Shown here: piece after piece, positions 8,101 to 16,920 of the stretch
Position numbering within the stretch: the first letter of the stretch is position 1
Layout of the letters: each line of letters begins with the position of its first letter
Origin: Candidatus Melainabacteria bacterium RIFOXYA2_FULL_32_9
Lineage (GTDB): Bacteria > Cyanobacteriota > Vampirovibrionia > Gastranaerophilales > UBA9579
DNA: 35,077 nt
NCBI GenBank assembly: GCA_001784615.1
Contig: MFRQ01000164.1
Coordinates: 1-35,077 of the forward strand
Direction: 5' to 3'
Made by a program: the position numbers and the translations under genes
The notes under the pieces: model-generated
Seen by the model: the letters and a program-made list of their open reading frames with translations, nothing else
Told to the model about the DNA's origin: nothing
The model's database searches: none

Positions 8101-8490
8101 CTAGGAAGGCATGTATTGCTCTTCAAATGCCTGTACTGCAAGAGCTTGAGCTGTTGATTGAGAGAGACCGAATTCTTTTATTGCAGCTTCTTCAAATGAT
8201 AACAATGCTTTAATGCAGTTGTTTACAGAATTGGATATTCTTTGAGCTTGTTCAGGATTTACATGTTTTGATACTTGAATGGTTTTCTTTTGTTTTTTTT
8301 GTACATTATCAAGAGGTAGAGAAGAATTATTCAAGAAATTCAATATTTCATCAGCTTCTTTAAAATTTGTTTTTGGAGGAACAATAACAGATTCCTGCTC
8401 TTTAGCTACTTTATTCTCTTCATGGATTTTTTTCTCTATTTTCTTTCCTCTGATGTGTGAATTTGGGTTAATACCGTTTAAATCTGTCAT
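8101..8490 (-). CDS. Small hypothetical protein
   Basis: 129 residues, not recognised. The N-terminal half is charged and disordered (KKIEKKIHEENKVAKEQE). The C-terminal 60 residues are predicted helical and end in GLSQSTAQALAVQAFEEQY. No membrane segment or signal peptide. A strong AAGGAGA lies 7 bases before the ATG. The gene stands alone, 57 bases beyond the IS630 right end and divergent from lysS. Base composition is like its neighbours, so it is not obviously imported. Confidence 0.7.
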   Translation of the reverse strand: MTDLNGINPNSHIRGKKIEKKIHEENKVAKEQESVIVPPKTNFKEADEILNFLNNSSLPLDNVQKKQKKTIQVSKHVNPEQAQRISNSVNNCIKALLSFEEAAIKEFGLSQSTAQALAVQAFEEQYMPS

Positions 8491-8676
8491 AGATGTTTCT
8501 CCTTATATTATTATTTTTCTATTTCATTTTTATCCTCTTGTTGTATTTATCGGTTTACATGCTTTTTAACTTTAGAGAAAAGCTTAAATACTAATTATAA
8601 AAGTTACAAACTTTTACAAACATGTAAAAGAGATGTTTTTAGCAGTTTTTCTGATATTTACTGAATCGATATATAT

Positions 8677-8682
8677 TATAAT
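8677..8682 (+). promoter_or_regulatory. Possible -10 box in the lysS leader
   Basis: TATAAT in the 325-base gap before lysS, about 135 bases from its start. No convincing -35 is present. The rest of the gap shows only AT-rich sequence and the stem-loop at 8709-8736. Confidence 0.25.
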
Positions 8683-8708
8683 GATTTAGAAAGTTTTTTC
8701 ATTTTTTC

Positions 8709-8736
8709 TTTAAAAAACCCTATCCGGTTTTTTAAA
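8709..8736 (+). promoter_or_regulatory. Stem-loop in the lysS leader
   Basis: TTTAAAAAACC and GGTTTTTTAAA form an 11-bp stem around a 6-nt loop, 80 bases before lysS. With T in the stem's right arm it could act as a weak terminator or attenuator. No T-box motif was seen, so a tRNA-sensing role is not supported. Confidence 0.3.
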
Positions 8737-8815
8737 TATTCAGGAATATTGTTAAATATTTTGGTGATAAAATTTAAGCAGAAGTTCAATTTATGCATAA
8801 AAGTTGGAGGTTAAC

Positions 8816-10336
8816 TTGACTCAGAAGGAAGTACAAACAAGCATTGAGACATTAAGAAATATGAGATTGCAAAAACTCAATGACTTGGCTGATAAAATGA
8901 TTAATCCTTATCCCTATACATTTGATAGAACTGCTTCTGCTCAGGAGTTACATGATAAATATGTAGATTTACAACCTGGAGAAGAAGTTAGTGAATATTA
9001 TAATGTAGCTGGAAGAATTATGGCTATGAGAAATAGCGGTATGTTTATTGATTTAATGGATAGTTCGGGAAAAATCCAGTTATTTACTCATAAAGATAAT
9101 GTTCCTGAAGATAAAATTGCAATTTTAAAACTCCTTGATGTAGGAGATATTATTGGAGCATCAGGAACTGTCAGAAGAACTCCGAGAGGAGAGTTAAGTT
9201 TAAAAGTTAAAGATTTTAAAATACTTGCTAAATCTTTATTACCACTGCCTGAAAAATGGCATGGCCTTACAGATGTGGAAACACGTTATAGGCAACGTTA
9301 TCTGGATATGATAGTAAACCCTGAAGTTAGAGATACTTTTCGTAAACGCAGCTTAATTATTAAAGAAATAAGAGATTATCTAACAAACCATGGTTTTCTT
9401 GAAGTAGAGACTCCAATGCTTCAAACTATAGCGGGTGGGGCTGCAGCAAGACCGTTTATAACTTATCACAATACTCTTGATATGAAAATGTATTTAAGAA
9501 TTGCTCCAGAACTCCATTTAAAAAGATTAATGGTAGGCGGACTCAGTGAGAAAATCTTTGAAATAAACAGAAACTTTAGAAATGAAGGTATTTCTCCAAA
9601 ACACAATCCTGAATTTACTATGCTTGAACTGTATCAGGCTTATGTTGATTACAATGAAATGATGGTTCTTACAGAAAATTTAATTAGTTATGTTGCTCAA
9701 AAAGTTCTTGGAACCATGATCCTTGATTATCAAGGAAAACATATTGACTTAACTCCACCATGGCAAAGATTAACAATGACAGGTGCTATTAAGAAATATA
9801 CTGATATTGATTTTAGTCAACTTCTTTCCCAGCCTGAGGCTGCAGAAGCTGCTGAAAATCTTGGTGTCGAAATAGACGAAAATGACTCCTGGGGTAAAAT
9901 TTTAGACAAAGTATTTGAAGTTAAAGTCGAACCTCACCTTATTCAACCTGTTCATATAATTGATTATCCAAGAGATATATCACCTTTATCTAAACCACAT
10001 AGAGATAATCCAAGACTTGTTGAAAGATTTGAAACAAGAGTTAATGGCTGGGAAATAGCTAACGCGTTTTCAGAGCTTACAGATCCAATTGATCAGAAAA
10101 GACGTTTTGAGCAACAAATGGAAGCTAAAAAAGCCGGTGATGAAGAAGCTCATGAAGTTGATGAAGATTATATTACAGCTCTTGAATATGGACTTCCTCC
10201 AGCAGGTGGTCTTGGAGTTGGTATAGACAGGCTTATTATGCTTTTAACCAATTCAGCAAACATAAGAGATGTAATAGCTTTCCCAACAATGAGACCTAGA
10301 AATCCTTATGTTCATCCTGAAAAAGATGAAGAATAA
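8816..10336 (+). CDS. lysS: Lysyl-tRNA synthetase, class II
   Basis: 506 residues from the preferred start. Charges tRNA-Lys with lysine in an ATP-dependent reaction in the cytoplasm. An N-terminal OB-fold anticodon-binding domain (about 60-145) is followed by the class II catalytic core: motif 1 near VRDTFRKRSLIIKEIRDYL, motif 2 FRNEGISPKHNPEFTMLE, motif 3 GLGVGIDRLIMLL. All are intact. An earlier in-frame TTG at 8804 overlaps the GGAGG (8806-8810). That GGAGG is ideally placed for the TTG at 8816, so 8816 is chosen. Monocistronic, with a terminator following. Confidence 0.96.
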   Translation: MTQKEVQTSIETLRNMRLQKLNDLADKMINPYPYTFDRTASAQELHDKYVDLQPGEEVSEYYNVAGRIMAMRNSGMFIDLMDSSGKIQLFTHKDNVPEDKIAILKLLDVGDIIGASGTVRRTPRGELSLKVKDFKILAKSLLPLPEKWHGLTDVETRYRQRYLDMIVNPEVRDTFRKRSLIIKEIRDYLTNHGFLEVETPMLQTIAGGAAARPFITYHNTLDMKMYLRIAPELHLKRLMVGGLSEKIFEINRNFRNEGISPKHNPEFTMLELYQAYVDYNEMMVLTENLISYVAQKVLGTMILDYQGKHIDLTPPWQRLTMTGAIKKYTDIDFSQLLSQPEAAEAAENLGVEIDENDSWGKILDKVFEVKVEPHLIQPVHIIDYPRDISPLSKPHRDNPRLVERFETRVNGWEIANAFSELTDPIDQKRRFEQQMEAKKAGDEEAHEVDEDYITALEYGLPPAGGLGVGIDRLIMLLTNSANIRDVIAFPTMRPRNPYVHPEKDEE

Positions 10337-10353
10337 ATTTTTCTCATAATTTT

Positions 10354-10387
10354 AAAAGAGACTCGTTATAAATAACGAGTCTCTTTT
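10354..10387. terminator. Bidirectional intrinsic terminator
   Basis: AAAAGAGACTCGTTAT and ATAACGAGTCTCTTTT are perfect inverse copies. The A-rich left and T-rich right sides let it work for lysS on the + strand and for the convergent exonuclease gene on the - strand. Confidence 0.85.
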
Positions 10388-10421
10388 ATCTTTAAACTTT
10401 AAAAGATGAGTACTTTATTAT

Positions 10422-12158
10422 TTATGCTTGTTTGTCTTGGTCTTCATTTTCTGTCATTATTTTGCGCACTATATCAATATCAGGAAGGTCATTGCCTTTT
10501 TCTTGATCTTTAAGCTTAACATTTTTCATCCAGATTCTTATAACTTGATTATTGCTATGATGAATTGACTTTTCAGCAATAATATCAAAGATTTCTTCTT
10601 TGGATTTACCATTATATCCTTCTATTCCAATTATATCGAGAACTTTCTTAAAGTTTCTAAGTAGTTTATATTTTTTATTTAAAGCCCAATGATTTTCTTC
10701 ATCAGTTAATTTTGCAACATTATCGGGTCCTATTTTAGAAGCTACCTCTGCAATAACATTTTTTTTGTAAGGATTCCTATTACTTGGTGTTGATATTACA
10801 TAGCCATCATGATAATTATTTACTCCCAGGTCTATTAGTTCATATGATAGGTCCTTATCCTTTTCTGCATTATAACCGCAAGTGTCTAGTTTAATATTTA
10901 AATCTTTAACTTTTCCTCCTAGTTGAAAAGTTAAGACATCTCTAATTGTCAGGTGTTTTTTAGGGTTTTCTTTGCTAGGTTTATAATGTTTATTGAGATA
11001 ATGGCAACAATACTTTAAAATATTTATTGTAGCTTTTGTATCTTCAAGAGCATCATGGGCTCCTTCTACGTCACGACCGAATAAAAACTTATGCTGTTCA
11101 TTTAAAGTCTTTTTGGAACCTAAATAAGGATGTATTCTCATAATTAAAATATAAGGATCAAGAGTAAGATAAATTTTTCTATTACTGATTTTATCTTGAT
11201 GCTTTCTGTTATATTCGCTTATTTCATTATTTATCATCCCTATATCAAATTTAGCGTTATAAGCAACAAGTAAATTGCCATCCATATATTTTTTTGTGTA
11301 TTCCGGTAAAACTTTATTCATAATAGGCTCATTTTTTAGCATATCATTTGTAATATGGTGAACCTTTGTTGCTTCTTCCGGTATTTCAACTTCAGGATTG
11401 ATTAATTGATTAATAACACCATCAGGTCTGATTTTCTCATCAGGGTCAACTTTTACTATTCCCATTTGTATAATTTTATCTACAGGTCCTTTTTTAGGAT
11501 ATATATTAGTTCCGGTTGTTTCGGTATCAAAAGCTATAAATCCAAAATTTAATTTTCCGGTTTCTGGATTTATAACAGGCTGGTTTAGAGTTTTTAGTAT
11601 TTCGGAATCATCTTCATCAATTACGTTTTTTCTTAATGCTTTTAAATCGTCAGAAAAATTAGATAGTTTTAATAATTCTAAATTTGTGAAAAATATTTTT
11701 ATACCTTCTTGGCTTGCTAGAGCACGCTGTACAGCTAGATGAGCTGGAACATTGGTAGGATTAAATCTGTTTGGCCAATCATTTTCCTTTATTTCAGCTA
11801 ATGCTAAAGCATACCAGAATGTCATGATTTCAGAATCATTAGCTGTTTTCCAATCAATAGGTTCTTGTTTTAAGTTGTTCCAGCCAACTTTAGACCAATC
11901 AATAAAGTTTTTATCTAAAAGTCCTTTTCCTTGATACTTTTTGTTTACTGATTTGATGATATCTTCTATTTTATTATGGTCAGTATTTCCTAGAAAAGCT
12001 AATTGATGATAATTGTTTCTAAAAGGTATGTGCCAGGGTTCCTGGTTTTGTATTGATTTTGAGGGAACATTAGAGCAATCAATCTTTTTTGTAGAATTGA
12101 CATTTTTTATAGGATTAATATTTTGTGTATTATGAGGAATTTTATTTTGTACAAGCAT
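10422..12158 (-). CDS. DEDDh 3'-5' exonuclease-domain protein with unknown flanks
   Basis: 578 residues. The middle (about 203-390) is a DnaQ-like DEDDh exonuclease with all metal ligands: D211 and E213 in FDTETTG, D305 in YNAKFD, H368 and D373 in HDALEDT. It should degrade DNA or RNA 3' to 5'. The N-terminal 200 residues, starting with a polar low-complexity stretch and LAFLGN (53-58), and the C-terminal 185 residues are unassigned. It is three times the size of a normal DNA polymerase III epsilon exonuclease domain and has no polymerase-binding tail, so it is not an obvious replication subunit. It starts 20 bases after the PLD gene, with AAAGGAT as RBS, and is clearly co-transcribed. No signal peptide. 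Confidence 0.85.
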   Translation of the reverse strand: MLVQNKIPHNTQNINPIKNVNSTKKIDCSNVPSKSIQNQEPWHIPFRNNYHQLAFLGNTDHNKIEDIIKSVNKKYQGKGLLDKNFIDWSKVGWNNLKQEPIDWKTANDSEIMTFWYALALAEIKENDWPNRFNPTNVPAHLAVQRALASQEGIKIFFTNLELLKLSNFSDDLKALRKNVIDEDDSEILKTLNQPVINPETGKLNFGFIAFDTETTGTNIYPKKGPVDKIIQMGIVKVDPDEKIRPDGVINQLINPEVEIPEEATKVHHITNDMLKNEPIMNKVLPEYTKKYMDGNLLVAYNAKFDIGMINNEISEYNRKHQDKISNRKIYLTLDPYILIMRIHPYLGSKKTLNEQHKFLFGRDVEGAHDALEDTKATINILKYCCHYLNKHYKPSKENPKKHLTIRDVLTFQLGGKVKDLNIKLDTCGYNAEKDKDLSYELIDLGVNNYHDGYVISTPSNRNPYKKNVIAEVASKIGPDNVAKLTDEENHWALNKKYKLLRNFKKVLDIIGIEGYNGKSKEEIFDIIAEKSIHHSNNQVIRIWMKNVKLKDQEKGNDLPDIDIVRKIMTENEDQDKQA

Positions 12159-12178
12159 TTGTTTATCCTTTAAAAAAT

Positions 12179-14221
12179 TTATGCCATTAAATTAAGAGTG
12201 TTATTATTTTTAGGTAAATTGATAATATTATTACCTTTAAAACTTAAATCAGACTGGGTTTTAGTTTGCACATTAGCGCCATATCCATCAGGTATTGAAG
12301 GTTCACTGTAATCCCAATCTTTTTTGAATTGGTTTAAGAAGGTTGAAGTTATTTTAGGGTTGTCTATCACAACGCTGCATTCATGATTACCACGTTTATA
12401 ACGCCCTTTCCTTCTCTCTATGATGTTAATAAGATCATAATACTCTATAAGTTTATTCATAACAGCTTTTGTAGCTTTTGTTAGTGTGATTTTCTTTCCT
12501 TCTATCGTAAATTTTGATGTTTCCTCATCTGAATTAGAGTTCTTTTTTATGTGCACTAACATTTTTTTTCTATGTTTTAACTTATTCATGTCTGCTTTTT
12601 TATCTTTATTAAAGATAGATTTTAATGATAATTGCTCTTCAAGAACATTGATAGCGGGTTTATACTGATATATTTGAGTGTCTATCTTTTTATCAGATAA
12701 AGGATAATCATTTCTTTTACCTGTTCCTAAATTACTTTCCAAGCCAGTCATAGACCAATTTGCAGAACCAATTAATAATTCCTTATCATCAAATACAGCC
12801 CATTTAGAATGCATTCTTTGTTCGATCTCCTCGTTAACTTGATACATTCTTAAAGGAACACCGGCTTCATATAAAGCCTTTATTGCATTTTGACAGTAAG
12901 GAAATTCTTCAGGGATTCCAGAATATAGAATAATATGAGCATCAAAAGGCCTTCCACCTTTTTGAGCTTCTTTATGACGACTTATAATTTTTTCAACAAT
13001 CTCAGGATGTGACAAAACAAACAATTCAGCCTTTAACGATTTAGCTGAGTCAAGCTTTTCTTTTACATAATTACCTATAGATTCAGAACCTTCTGCTCCA
13101 ATTTCTGAATATTCTCTGGGTGAAGTAGTTAAAATCTTAATTGCAGGGTTTTCAATAGGTTTTACTTCCGGTAAATCCAGTTTTCCATCACGATATCTGT
13201 TTTGACATTCAGGAGAACCATATAATTCTTTAACAAGTTTTGAATATTTAACAGATTCAGGATGTATTACCTTACGTATCCCACCATAATTTTTTTGTTC
13301 TTCTTTCGTAACAGGGCCATTTACAGGGTTTGAATCGCCTATTTTTTTCCAAGCAAAAGCCCAGTCTTTATTAAATATCTCTGAAATTATATTATCTACT
13401 TCTGAATGTTTATATTTTGGTAGTGTTTCAATAAGTACACAAGCATCATGGTTTGCGGGAGAATGATTACCCCAGTTCATGCCACCTATAATAACTTTTC
13501 TGCCACCAACGGCAATGAGCTTATCGTGTTGAAGTTTTGAACCACCTTGGTGAGACATTGGAGCTGGCACAGCATCAATATTATTGTCTCTTAAGTGTTC
13601 TATCATTTTCTGATTATTATAATGTCTGAGAGGTTTACCCTTAGAATCTTCATACCATTTATGATCATCTAAAATTACTTGGATTTTTAAATTAGGATTC
13701 CCTTTTTTCTTTTTAACAAGCAAATCAAGAATTTCTTGTTGCTTTTTCCAACCGGCAACAGTTTCTGCACCATTAGATGCCCATATATCACCGTCAATCT
13801 TTAAATTCTGGAATTCAAACATTTTTATTTGTATATCATCATTATTACGGGCATTTTTAATAAGATTTATAGTTTCATCGAAAATTTGCTTAGAACCAAT
13901 GAGTGTGGTAACTTTTGTATTTCCAACAATTGCAGAAACGCTTGGTTCAGGAGATATTCCAGATATTCTTAAAACTTTTTTTAGATAATCCCCTATATTT
14001 ACACCTCTTTTATTTGCTCTTTCTATAATTTCTGTCCCCACATCAAAAGGAACAGGTATATTTACTGTTCTTTGTCCACTTGGATGTGGATATAAAATTT
14101 TTGGTAAGGGGGATTCTTTGTCTTTGTTCTTTGATGAAGAAGTGAATGGAATTGCTTTCCCAATCCCTCTGTGAAATCTATTGATGTTTTCATTAGTTTT
14201 ATAGGATAACTCCATTATCAT
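12179..14221 (-). CDS. Phospholipase D-fold protein with two HKD motifs
   Basis: 680 residues. Two PLD half-domains: HDKLIAVG (H232, K234) followed by GGMNWGNHS, and HSKWAVFD (H471, K473, D478) followed by GSANWSMTG. The first motif has Gly where the Asp normally stands (239). The family includes cardiolipin synthases, phospholipases and nucleases such as Nuc. There is no membrane segment or Sec signal, which argues against a cardiolipin synthase. A ribbon-helix-helix-like stretch (about 55-90, NIPVPFDVGTEIIERANKRG) and a basic C-terminal region (about 575-640) suggest nucleic acid contact, by inference. IPFTSS (24-29) and LSFKGN near the C-terminus recall a motif in its neighbours. First gene of a two-gene operon, RBS GGGAG. 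Confidence 0.85.
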   Translation of the reverse strand: MIMELSYKTNENINRFHRGIGKAIPFTSSSKNKDKESPLPKILYPHPSGQRTVNIPVPFDVGTEIIERANKRGVNIGDYLKKVLRISGISPEPSVSAIVGNTKVTTLIGSKQIFDETINLIKNARNNDDIQIKMFEFQNLKIDGDIWASNGAETVAGWKKQQEILDLLVKKKKGNPNLKIQVILDDHKWYEDSKGKPLRHYNNQKMIEHLRDNNIDAVPAPMSHQGGSKLQHDKLIAVGGRKVIIGGMNWGNHSPANHDACVLIETLPKYKHSEVDNIISEIFNKDWAFAWKKIGDSNPVNGPVTKEEQKNYGGIRKVIHPESVKYSKLVKELYGSPECQNRYRDGKLDLPEVKPIENPAIKILTTSPREYSEIGAEGSESIGNYVKEKLDSAKSLKAELFVLSHPEIVEKIISRHKEAQKGGRPFDAHIILYSGIPEEFPYCQNAIKALYEAGVPLRMYQVNEEIEQRMHSKWAVFDDKELLIGSANWSMTGLESNLGTGKRNDYPLSDKKIDTQIYQYKPAINVLEEQLSLKSIFNKDKKADMNKLKHRKKMLVHIKKNSNSDEETSKFTIEGKKITLTKATKAVMNKLIEYYDLINIIERRKGRYKRGNHECSVVIDNPKITSTFLNQFKKDWDYSEPSIPDGYGANVQTKTQSDLSFKGNNIINLPKNNNTLNLMA

Positions 14222-14369
14222 GAACTCTAACTCCCAGATTTCCTATTCCCTCTATTTCTTTAAAAAATTATTTCAATGATATTTGTAAATTAGAAATAAC
14301 ATGGATATAAAACACTTAAAGATCAAAAGTTGATACAATACGTATAAAATATTAAGACATGTGAATTCC

Positions 14370-15689
14370 TTATAAAGGATTTATTACCAGGCCACTGAGT
14401 AATTTTGGATAGAAATAAGTGGACTTTTGAGGCATTTTATAGCCTGCTTGTGAGACATCTTTTATATCTTGGATCTTTGGTGTTGCCATTAAGAAAACCA
14501 GTTCTGCGGAATTAGTTTCTACTGCATCAAACGCTTCACTTTCTTTTTTAATGTATTTAACCCCATTTTGTTTTATTTGATCGTCTTCGGATATATTAAG
14601 ATAATCGCTTATTACAAGCTTATGAAGAACAGAAAGATCAAGTTTTTTAAGTACATCAGGAACTTGTTTTTCTTCAAGTATTTTATTTACAGCTCCTTTT
14701 TCCCTTAACTTAAGGAGAAAATATTTCTGTACATTTTTTAGGTACATGCCAAAAGCAATATTATTCTGGAAGATATTCTCTAATTCCTGTAAGAATTGGT
14801 TTTTAACTTTATCTTTATTTGATTTTTCAAATGGATATACCACTATATCAAAGTATTCTCCTAGTTTTCCAAGGAGTTTTTCAGGGTCTGTATCTTTAGT
14901 AATTATTCTGTGGGTAGGATATACTTTTAAATTTTCATCATCAAGGTTAGTGTAGTAGCACATTACCCAGTTAAAAGCATCTTCTTCTTTATAATCAGGA
15001 TACTGTGATCTCATATAATCACGATAAGCTAGAGCTGTTTCATATCTATGATGGCCGTCAGCTATAAGCAGAGTTTTATCTTTCATTAGCTCTGTAATTT
15101 TATTTATTGTACTTTCATTATCTATAATGTAGACTATATTACGAATCCCTTGCTTATCTGTTACATCAATAAAAGGTGTATCAGGAACATCAAAGGCTTT
15201 ATCTATCTCATGTTCTGGATCTGAGTAAAGCATAAAGATCTGACTGAAATTAGCTTTACAACTCTTCATAAGTTTTAATCTATCTTCTTTAGGCCCTCCC
15301 ATTGTATATTCATGGGGTAAAACGCCGTTTGAAGAATATTCTTCAAGATAATTTTTTGCAATGAATCCTCTTCTTGAAATACGATTTCCTTTTGATGTGG
15401 TATAATCTTGAATATAGTAATAAATACAAGGTTTTTTAGCTTTTACAAGAATATCATTGTGTAACCATTCTTTGTAAGACTTAGCTGATCTGGCATAACG
15501 ATTGTTATCTTCATTATCAATAGATGATTGCTTGCCTAAAATCAATTTTACAATATTATTTGGCGATAAATTATACAGTTCATTTTGCTCTTGATCTGAG
15601 ATAACATCGTAAGGAGGAGCAACTACCTTATTTATATCTACTTTTGATAAATTATAGGTTATACCTTGTATAGGTGAAATTCTAGCCAC
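14370..15689 (-). CDS. DUF1015 family protein
   Basis: 439 residues, the standard length of the DUF1015 family found in many anaerobes and some cyanobacteria-related lineages. Family signature ADGHHRYETALAYRD lies at about 210-224, and the N-terminal VAPPYDVISDQEQ at 23-35. The biochemical function is not known; older labels linked it to SerC loci. GTG start with AAGGAG seven bases before it. Divergent from the nucleotidyltransferase gene across 130 bases, and 148 bases upstream of the PLD operon on the same strand, so read-through into that operon is possible. Confidence 0.88.
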   Translation of the reverse strand: MARISPIQGITYNLSKVDINKVVAPPYDVISDQEQNELYNLSPNNIVKLILGKQSSIDNEDNNRYARSAKSYKEWLHNDILVKAKKPCIYYYIQDYTTSKGNRISRRGFIAKNYLEEYSSNGVLPHEYTMGGPKEDRLKLMKSCKANFSQIFMLYSDPEHEIDKAFDVPDTPFIDVTDKQGIRNIVYIIDNESTINKITELMKDKTLLIADGHHRYETALAYRDYMRSQYPDYKEEDAFNWVMCYYTNLDDENLKVYPTHRIITKDTDPEKLLGKLGEYFDIVVYPFEKSNKDKVKNQFLQELENIFQNNIAFGMYLKNVQKYFLLKLREKGAVNKILEEKQVPDVLKKLDLSVLHKLVISDYLNISEDDQIKQNGVKYIKKESEAFDAVETNSAELVFLMATPKIQDIKDVSQAGYKMPQKSTYFYPKLLSGLVINPL

Positions 15690-15819
15690 TAAAGTACTCC
15701 TTCTGTTAATTGCGAAAATACTTATATTTGTTATATAACATTAAAACGTGATTTGAAAAACAGGTTAATATTGAAAAAGTTAATTTTAGATACAAAAATT
15801 AAGCTTAAGGAGAGGAATT

Positions 15820-16920
15820 TTGGTTAAAAAAGCAATGATAATGGCGGCTGGAGTCGGTACAAGACTAGATCCTTTAACCCAGACCGTTCCAAAGCCAATG
15901 ATTCCAGTTGTTAACACGCCAATAATAGAGTTAATACTTACTCACCTGAAAAAGTTTGGAATAAAAGACGTTGTAGCAAACACTCATTACCTGGCAGATT
16001 TTATTCACAAAAAGCTTGAGCATAATAATCTGGATGTTAATTTTAATTATGTTTATGAGCCTGAGCTATCGGGAACAGCCGGGGGAGTTAAAAAATGTGA
16101 GTGGTTCTTTGAACCTGGTGAAACGTTTATAGTAATTAGTGGCGATGCTTTAACCGATGTAAATCTTGATGATCTCATAAAAAAACATAAGTCTTCGGGT
16201 GCTATAGCTACTATGGCTTTAAAAGAGATTCCTATTTCTGATGTCAGCCATTTTGGGGTTGTTGTTGTTGATAATGATAAGCGAGTAATAGGATTTCAAG
16301 AAAAACCAAGTGTTAGTGAAGCAAAAAGCAATCTTGTAAACACGGGTATTTATGTTTTTGAAACAGATGTATTTAAATATATTCCTGAAAATACATTTTA
16401 TGACTTTGCGAAGAATGTATTTCCTGCAATGATGGATAATAATAAACCTCTTTATGCTCATGTAATTAAAGAGTATTGGAATGATATAGGAACTATAAAT
16501 CAATATAGATTATCTTCTTACGATGTTTTTAGCTCAAAAATTAGTGTAAATCCTCCTTATAAAGAGCATGATCTTGGCTGGTTTTCAGATAGTTGCAAGA
16601 TTAGTTCCAAGTGTGCATTTGGAGGCAAAGTTGTTATTGGGGATAATACTATTGTAGGTGATAATGTCAAATTTCACGGTAATTCCATAATTGGTAATAA
16701 CTGTATTATTAAAGATGATGTACATGTTAGAAATAGTATTATCTGGGATAATGTAACAATTGAAGAGGGAGCAAGACTTGATGGCTGCATTGTGGCTTGT
16801 AATGCAGTAATAGGCCAGAAAAGCATTTTAATGCCTGGTTCTGTTGTTCCTGATGGTTGTGTTATATCAGAAGAGATGAAACTGCAAGCAGGAGATGAGA
16901 TTACTTCTAAGGCAGTTTAA
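15820..16920 (+). CDS. Sugar-1-phosphate nucleotidyltransferase (mannose/glucose type)
   Basis: 366 residues. The N-terminal Rossmann-like nucleotidyltransferase domain (1-230) has the activating loop MAAGVGTRLDPLTQTVPKPM and the metal-binding SGDALTD. The C-terminal part (about 265-350) is a left-handed beta-helix of hexapeptide repeats (IGDNTIVGDNVKF, IGNNCIIKDDV). It makes an NDP-sugar, probably GDP-mannose or a dTDP/UDP-glucose, for surface glycans. Substrate cannot be fixed from sequence. TTG start with AAGGAGAGG upstream. Its stop overlaps that of the convergent TPR gene by two bases. Confidence 0.88.
   Translation: MVKKAMIMAAGVGTRLDPLTQTVPKPMIPVVNTPIIELILTHLKKFGIKDVVANTHYLADFIHKKLEHNNLDVNFNYVYEPELSGTAGGVKKCEWFFEPGETFIVISGDALTDVNLDDLIKKHKSSGAIATMALKEIPISDVSHFGVVVVDNDKRVIGFQEKPSVSEAKSNLVNTGIYVFETDVFKYIPENTFYDFAKNVFPAMMDNNKPLYAHVIKEYWNDIGTINQYRLSSYDVFSSKISVNPPYKEHDLGWFSDSCKISSKCAFGGKVVIGDNTIVGDNVKFHGNSIIGNNCIIKDDVHVRNSIIWDNVTIEEGARLDGCIVACNAVIGQKSILMPGSVVPDGCVISEEMKLQAGDEITSKAV

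Noticed and set aside
8500-8815. T-box riboswitch before lysS
   Set aside because: No T-box consensus and no specifier-loop arrangement; only one simple hairpin.
8804-8815. Upstream TTG start of lysS
   Set aside because: It overlaps the Shine-Dalgarno GGAGG that serves the TTG at 8816.
1289-14221. A Mokosh-like defence pair from the SF1 helicase and the PLD protein
   Set aside because: They are 8 kb apart with flhB, a sigma gene, an IS and lysS between, so no shared operon or locus supports it.
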